Shown piece after piece: positions 8,303 to 12,953 of a stretch of DNA of 12,953 nucleotides (positions are counted from its first letter, which is position 1; each line of letters begins with the position of its first letter). Both the position numbers and the translations under genes were made by a program. Origin of the DNA: Zygnema cylindricum. Taxonomy: Eukaryota > Streptophyta > Zygnematophyceae > Zygnematales > Zygnemataceae. Location: positions 188,001 through 200,953 of the forward strand of contig JBBHKE010003332.1 in NCBI GenBank assembly GCA_037447655.1, in the 5' to 3' direction. Under the pieces are notes generated by a model. That model saw only the letters and a program-made list of their open reading frames with translations. It ran no database searches and was not told the origin of the DNA.

Positions 8303-8638
8303 CTGTTGAGTTTAAAATCTTGAACTGGTTAAACTGATTACGTTGTTGATTAAACTAACCTTTCCTCCCAAGGTCTGAATTAAAAGCCTCTACCTGCTCA
8401 ACATTGAGAATATTAGATGTGGCTTCCTCCTCTAGTAAAATATTGATGGCTAACTGTAAAGTCCAGCTAGCTTTATCTTTTTGTTTGAGCATGTCAGATG
8501 CTCTTTTCATACTACGAGGGAGACCCCTCATGAGCAAAGCTGCCTGTTGAAACGGAGGAAAAACCCCACCTCCACAAGCATGTGAATCTACAAGGATAAA
8601 GAATTTGTTAGAATATTCAGCCATTGTACCGCCAGTGT

Positions 8639-8842
8639 ACTTATAGTCCCAAATATTTCCATCCAATAGAAGCTCTTCCTGGACATTAGCCTTTTCATAA
8701 TCATTTTTAAGAGATTTCCAGATATCAATTGTTTTTTTCATTTTTATCCGAGACATAGCTAAGTCCTCAAATATACAAAATTTCAGAATAGAACGAGCCT
8801 GCGTAATTTTCTTAGACCATGACGGATCAGATTCATCCAGCG
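8639..8842. repeat. 204-bp gag duplication, distal copy
   Basis: Same sequence and orientation as 9005-9208 with five substitutions in 204 positions (about 97.5% identical by eye), no gaps. It ends at ATCCAGCG in both copies. Confidence 0.92.
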
Positions 8843-9004
8843 TACCGACTCAGGGGAGTCTTCTCTTTACAGGGGTGGAGGTGGTCAGGGTTTTTGTCTG
8901 CCAAGGTGGCAGTTATTTTTGCTGGAACACAAAGGGGTCAGGATTATCCTAGAGGCTTCTTGGAAGCTGTCTACTCTGAGGACTTATGGAGGTCTCAGAG
9001 TTTC
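8843..9004. repeat. 162-bp foreign segment between the gag duplicates
   Basis: Not gag. It begins close to GACTCAGGGGAGTC (8847) and ends TGGAGGTCTCAGAGTTTC. It resembles both ends of 5952-6255, with the middle missing. It is open in one plus-strand frame through the flanks (8819-9055), but no protein is recognised. Confidence 0.75.
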
Positions 9005-9208
9005 ACTTATAGTCCCAAATATTTCCATCCAATAGAAGCTCTTCCTGGACATTAGCCTTTTCATAATCATTTTTAAGAGATTTCCAGATATCAATTGTTT
9101 TTTTCATTTTTATCCGAGACATAGCTAAGTCCTCAGATATACAAAATTTTAGAATAGAACGAGTCTGCGTAATTTTCTTAAACCATGACGGATCAGATTG
9201 ATCCAGCG
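9005..9208. repeat. 204-bp gag duplication, proximal copy
   Basis: Partner of 8639-8842, at a distance of 366 bp. This copy is continuous with the gag N-terminus; the other is continuous with the gag C-terminal part. Their union is one gag. Confidence 0.92.
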
Positions 9209-9472
9209 AACCATCCAATATATCTAAAAGATTGACATTCTCAAAATGTGTCTCCACCATATCCGCCCAGTATACATACTTTTCCCTCGAAAAGACAGGA
9301 ATTCTTGATGACATGCCCATAACATGTTGTTCTACAACTACCGGTGCAGGTGGAGCAGCAGCAGTAGTAGTAGAAGTAGACATGATACACTCTCACAAGC
9401 TATCAAGAATCCTACCAAACAGTTGTTTACAAGTCCTCACCAAATCTTATACACGCATTGAGACTTCACAAA

Positions 9473-9484
9473 GCTCTATCAAAG
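9473..9484 (-). promoter_or_regulatory. Possible degenerate primer-binding site
   Basis: The minus strand reads TTTGATAGAGCTTTG, similar to the TGGTATCAGAGC type copied from initiator-Met tRNA, with one base missing and several changes. It lies about 90 bp upstream of the gag ATG, which is a reasonable place. Weak match. Confidence 0.3.
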
Positions 9485-9633
9485 TATAGAGTAGCATAAA
9501 CAGTGACAACTCCCAAAGTTTCAGTACAAATGACCCGACAACACTCAAGATATAATACTCACAGGTTCCCCAAAAACTGTCTGCAGTTTTACTACTTGGA
9601 AGTTTGGATACATCATGTGTTCTGAGTCCTAAG

Positions 9634-9640
9634 TCTTATA
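9634..9640 (-). promoter_or_regulatory. LTR TATA-like box
   Basis: TATAAGA on the minus strand, downstream of the three tandem arrays, where the U3 promoter of an LTR would be expected. Transcription start not determinable. Confidence 0.35.
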
Positions 9641-9699
9641 CTAGTGTTGTACCGGCAATACCAGTGTACGTGAGAGGTACGTCAAGTTGCCAAGCTAAT

Positions 9700-9765
9700 A
9701 CTAAGCTACCACTGAGCTGCCAATGAGCTAACAATGAGCTACCACTAAGCTACCATTGAGCTACC
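9700..9765. repeat. Tandem array in U3, 11-bp period
   Basis: Six head-to-tail units at 9700, 9711, 9722, 9733, 9744 and 9755, of the form A(C/A/T)T(G/A)AGCTACC, with a weaker seventh unit at 9689. Each unit centres on the word AGCT. Confidence 0.85.
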
Positions 9766-9803
9766 CATTAAGTTGAGGTCTGTTGACTTGATTCGTATCA
9801 ACC

Positions 9804-9900
9804 GTAGCTGCGTTGTCCGTACCGAATCATATGAAAGATAGCAGTAGCTGCGTTGTCTGTGCGGATTATATCCAAAGTAACCGTAGTTGCGTTGTCCTGT
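9804..9900. repeat. Tandem array in U3, about 40-bp period
   Basis: GTAGCTGCGTTGTC or its one-base variant GTAGTTGCGTTGTC starts at 9804, 9844 and 9883. The sequence between the cores is only loosely alike. Confidence 0.7.
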
Positions 9901-9920
9901 ATGTGTCGCATCTTAGCTGC

Positions 9921-10082
9921 TGCGCTGCTCTGTCTGCATAGCAACTGCGCTGCTGCATTGCATTGCTCTGCTTCTGCGCTGCTTTGTCTGCATAGCAGCT
10001 GCGCTGCTGCATTGCATTGCTTTGCTGCTGCGCTGCTCTGTCGACAAAGCAGCTGCGCTGCTGCATTGCTCTGCTGCTTTGT
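9921..10082. repeat. Tandem array in U3, 54-bp period, three units
   Basis: Units start at 9921, 9975 and 10029 with TGCGCTGCT, and share GTCTGCATAGCA-like and CTGCGCTGCTGCATTG segments. The period is a multiple of three, so it creates ORFs of repeated Gln/Ala/Ser/Cys residues on the minus strand and Ala/Leu/Cys on the plus strand; these are artefacts of the repeat. Confidence 0.9.
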
Positions 10083-10114
10083 CTGCTGAGACTGAAAGCT
10101 TTCCAAAAACAACA

Positions 10115-10123
10115 CTCCCCTAA
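10115..10123 (-). promoter_or_regulatory. Polypurine tract before the LTR
   Basis: The minus strand reads TTAGGGGAG directly before TGTTG, the usual arrangement for plus-strand priming in copia elements. It lies about 150 bp after the pol stop codon. Confidence 0.65.
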
Positions 10124-10274
10124 AGCTTTAGACTCAGTATATCGGCGCAGCTGCGATGACAAACTTGCGAAGCATCGCAGCATAGTTATATAACAATTAG
10201 CAAGTCACCCAGTCCCACTACATCTCAATGTTGGACTTAGCGCTGTATCGCAGCTTAGCAGTATAGCAACTCAA
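10124..10274 (-). other. Copia 3' untranslated stretch between pol stop and polypurine tract
   Basis: No coding content. Contains several GCAGC/GCTGC words like those of the neighbouring LTR arrays. Confidence 0.5.
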
Positions 10275-12953
10275 CTATTCCCTTAGTCCCACTGCGTCTC
10301 TGCAATACTTCAGTTTAGGAGGTGGAAGAGCTTTAGTGAGCATACTAGTAATCATTTTTGCATTTGGCAAATAACATAATTTAATCACTCTAGAGAACAC
10401 TTTTTCTCTTACAAAGTGCAATCTTACATCCATGTGCTTTTTTTTGAAGTGATGACTCGGGTTAGACGGAATGGCAATGGCAGCCTGGTTATCACACTAG
10501 ATCACCTGTGGACCAATCTGCATGTATCCTACTTCTTGTAACATGGATTTTGCCCATAAGAGTTCTTTGAGGGCCGAGCTTGCTGCCATATATTCCAACT
10601 CCATTGTCGACTGTGCTGTAACCTTTTCAAGTTTGCTGCTCCAGCACCAAGTCCCGTTCCCAATTTGTAGAACAAATCTCGTGGTGGACTTCCGGCTTGG
10701 CATGTCACCATAGCTTACATCACTCCACGTTTGCAGTTTTACTTCTCCTCCGCCTAGTGTGAGTTTGAGGTCTTTGGTTCTTGCCAAATATCTTAAGACT
10801 CTCTTTGCTGCATCAAAATCAGATTTTTTCGGATTCTCTAGACTTCTGCTCAGTACCCCAACTGCTGCAGCAATGTCAGGTTGGGTACAGTTCATGAAAT
10901 ATGTTAAGCTTCCCACTATCTGTCTATAAGGTATCAGTGATAGAGGATCATTCTCCCTTGACTCTAAATACTCGCTAACAATGACACCCGGTTCTGTCTC
11001 TTCTCCCTCTAACTTCTGCCGAAACTCCATTGGAGTTAGACATCCTTTTGCCCCCCGCATTCCATACTCATCAAACATGTTTCCCATAGCCTATTTTTGA
11101 GTCAATTTTATTACTTTCTTATTTCTGTCCCTCTCTACCTAGATACCAAAAATATACTTTGCCTCACCGAGGTCTTTCATCTCGAACCGTGAGTTTAGAG
11201 CAGTTTTGATTTTGTTAACTTCAGTCATTCATTTGCTAATTAATAGTAAATCATCTACATACATTGTATATACACTATCCCATTTTCACCCTTTAGAATG
11301 TAGACAGAGTGATCAGAACTTATCCTTTGAAATCCTAGACTAGTTAAGAATTCATCAAGCTTCAGATTCCATTGCCTAGGGGCAAAAGGAATTTAACAGT
11401 TTGCATACTAAGTGCTCTTTTCCTGGTTCTGCATACATTTCACGCTTCTGCATGTAAATGGTTTCTTCTAGTACTCCATGCAAAAAGGTCGTCTTTACAT
11501 CCATCTGATGAATTTCCATATCTTCTATAGCACTTAGGGACACCAAAATCCTCACTGTCGGAAATCTTACAACCGGAGAAAATGTTTCTTCAAAGTCGAT
11601 TCCTTCCTTTTGATTGCAAACCTTTGCCACAAGTCTGGCCTTATAGCCTTCAATGGTGTTATCGCGATTTAACTTCATCTTGAATACCCATTTGCTGCTG
11701 ATCGCTTTTCAATCCGGAGGAAGGTCCACAAGCTCCCATGTTTGAGCCTCCATGATAGACTTCATTTCGTAGTTTGGTGCCTAGATCCAGTGATTCCGCT
11801 CCGGTGATGAGAAGGCCTCTTGGATGGTCAAGGGTTCCCTGAGGTTGCCGAGTAGGCAAAGTGAAAGCTTGCTTGTAGGCGGCTGCTGGATCTTCTTCCC
11901 CCCGGAAATTCTGAGGCTGAGATCGTTGGATGCCGCACATTGCGCTGATTGCGCTGGTTGCGATCTGTGTGTATTGACCGCTGTTGTTCCGGTTGGAACT
12001 GAACTTGTTGAGGAACTTGCAGAGAGGCGGACTCCGGAGTCACTACTGGAGAATTTTGCATCTGCTGGACAATTTCTTGCATGCAATCTAAAATGACATA
12101 TTCCTGTACTTTTTGCTGCTTTTGTTGCTCTGTCATTTGAAATAAATCTATGGAGTCAAGCTCATCATTTACAATAATATTCCGTGCTACAACAATTTTT
12201 TGCCTCTCAAACACAGAGACTCTATAACCTTTTGAGTGATCATCATATCCTAACAGAATACCCGGTAATCCCTTTGGTTTCATTTTCCATCTATCTGTAG
12301 ACGTATCCAAGATAAAGCATTGACTACCAAAGACCTTGAAATGGCTAAGATCCGGTTTGCTACTTGTCCAGATCTCGTAAGGAGTAGTTTTTACCCTTCT
12401 TGATCCTATCCTATTTTTAATATAAATTGCACTATTGAGAGCCTCAGCCCTAAATTTTGGATCCACATTTTCATCCGCAAGCATCGACCTAGAGCTCTCC
12501 GTGAGAGTTCTATTTAATCTCTCCGACACCCCATTTTGTTACGGTGAATATGGAACAGTCAATAGATGACTTATTCCCTCCTCGAGTAAAAAGGATTCAA
12601 ATTCATTTGATGTATATTCACCACCATTGTCCGATCTGAGCTGCAAAATAGGTAAATTATGAAGCTTTTCAACCCATGCTTTATAGTGTTTGAAGTGACC
12701 AAACACATCGCTCTTTTCCTTCATGAAGTAAACTTTTATAAACCTAGAGAAATCATCTGTAAATGTGACCATATATTTCATCCCCCTGGCAGAAGGAAAC
12801 TTCGTAGGACCAAAAACATCTGAATGATTTGTTGTAAAAGTTTTGTTGACCGATGCTCAAACTCCTTAGGAAATGGCAGTCTGTGGATTTTGCCTAAAGC
12901 GCAACCATCACATGTTTTGACCGGCTGATCTGTGATTGATACACCCTCTATTT
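10275..12953 (-). pseudogene. Ty1/copia pol pseudogene (integrase, RT, RNase H), partial
   Basis: Runs in from the right edge. In order: the end of the pre-integrase zinc region (TCDGCALGK, about 12915); integrase core with the acidic triad in TFTDDFSRF, LRSDNGGEY and VSERLNRTL; the integrase C-terminal part VFGSQCF, GILLGYDDHSKGYRV; a Q/P-rich linker; reverse transcriptase ARLVAK, IDFEETFSPVVR, HQMDVKTTFLHG and YVDD (11261-11250); RNase H TWSDVSYGD, AQSTMELEYMAA, CDNQAAI and REKVFSRVI; ending LPPPKLKYCRDAVGL with TAG at 10277-10275. Order INT-RT-RNase H is that of copia. It is broken by seven nonsense codons (12539, 11781, 11710, 11229, 11139, 11091, 10497), frameshifts near 12838, 11940, 11850, 11385 and 11266, and loss of a few RT residues near 11385. 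Confidence 0.92.

Larger units (their letters stand above)
8303..9383 (-). pseudogene. Ty1/copia gag pseudogene with internal duplication
   Basis: The ATG at 9383-9381 starts MSTSTTTAAAPPAPVVVEQ, then RIPVFSREKYVYWADMVE, SRIKMKKTIDIWKSLKNDYE, GTMAEYSNKFFILVD and LMRGLPRSM: the order of a copia capsid-like Gag (UBN2/retrotran-gag type). After residue DYK at about 9006 the frame hits foreign sequence, then the previous 68 codons are repeated (8842-8639) before gag continues to EQVEAFNSDLGRKG. One stop (TAG) follows, then a Q/N-rich stretch FNQQRNQFNQF, and the sequence ends at 8303, before any CCHC zinc knuckle. It lies directly downstream of the LTR, as gag should. It cannot encode an intact Gag. 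Confidence 0.85.
9485..10114 (-). mobile_element. Copia LTR shared by pol (upstream) and gag (downstream)
   Basis: On the minus strand the LTR starts TGTTG at 10114, right after a polypurine tract, and ends before the possible primer-binding site near 9484, so about 630 bp. The far end is not fixed because no second LTR copy is in the window to compare and no clear terminal CA is visible. U3 has three tandem arrays; a TATA-like box TATAAGA lies at 9640-9634. It is at once the 3' LTR of the pol-bearing copy and the 5' LTR of the gag-bearing copy. Confidence 0.65.

Noticed and set aside
8819-9055. 78-residue plus-strand ORF across the gag insert
   Set aside because: Its ends are antisense gag, so it is a chance fusion frame; the middle is listed as a repeat instead.
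9921-10082. Regular repeats as a possible CRISPR array
   Set aside because: Units are contiguous with no unique spacers, only three copies, and the setting is a plant LTR.
9798-10183. Long minus- and plus-strand ORFs rich in Gln/Ala/Ser/Cys over the LTR
   Set aside because: They exist because the 54-bp repeat is a multiple of three and free of stops; no family resemblance and they lie in U3.
10522-10713. Plus-strand ORF in the pol region
   Set aside because: Antisense to the RNase H coding sequence.
12531-12950. Translational recoding of the stop and frameshift in integrase
   Set aside because: Other stops and frameshifts are spread over all of pol and gag, so decay is the simpler explanation.

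Overview
The window looks like nuclear DNA of a land plant. It holds the 5' part of an intron-containing sulfate transporter gene of the plant SULTR4 type, a decayed plant-type hAT transposon, and decayed Ty1/copia retrotransposon sequence. Nothing looks bacterial: there are no operons and no ribosome-binding sites. The plant lineage cannot be fixed from the sequence alone.

Layout. Positions 1-3091 (minus strand) carry the start of a SULTR4-like gene in four visible exons (3091-3006, 1630-1408, 1088-1040, 288-66); it continues past the left edge. About 0.6 kb of upstream DNA (3092-3679) follows. A hAT element in plus orientation then starts near 3680 with a dense cluster of CGATA/TATCG words. 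Its transposase pseudogene has a BED zinc finger and DUF659 half (4256-5080) and a C-terminal half with the hAT dimerisation region (about 6280-7408). Between the halves lies a 1.2-kb non-hAT block (5081-6279) rich in inverted repeats and ACGT boxes. Two direct repeats of about 109 bp (3384-3492 and 8195-8302) bracket the hAT region. From 8303 to the right edge everything is copia-like and on the minus strand: a gag pseudogene (9383-8303), an LTR (about 10114-9485), and a pol pseudogene (12953-10275) with integrase, reverse transcriptase and RNase H.

On the minus strand the order is pol, LTR, gag. The LTR is therefore the 3' LTR of one copia copy and the 5' LTR of a second copy, i.e. a tandem or recombined arrangement. 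gag carries a 204-bp direct duplication around a 162-bp foreign segment, and that segment resembles a stretch inside the hAT interruption. The U3 part of the LTR is made of three tandem arrays with periods of 54, about 40 and 11 bp. pol has seven in-frame stops in conserved regions, all explicable as C-to-T changes of Gln or Arg codons, plus at least five frameshifts.

The only gene likely to be functional is the SULTR4-like one. The rest is a nested and decayed transposable-element cluster just upstream of it. I found no RNA gene that looks functional, no CRISPR array and no new defence or biosynthetic system.
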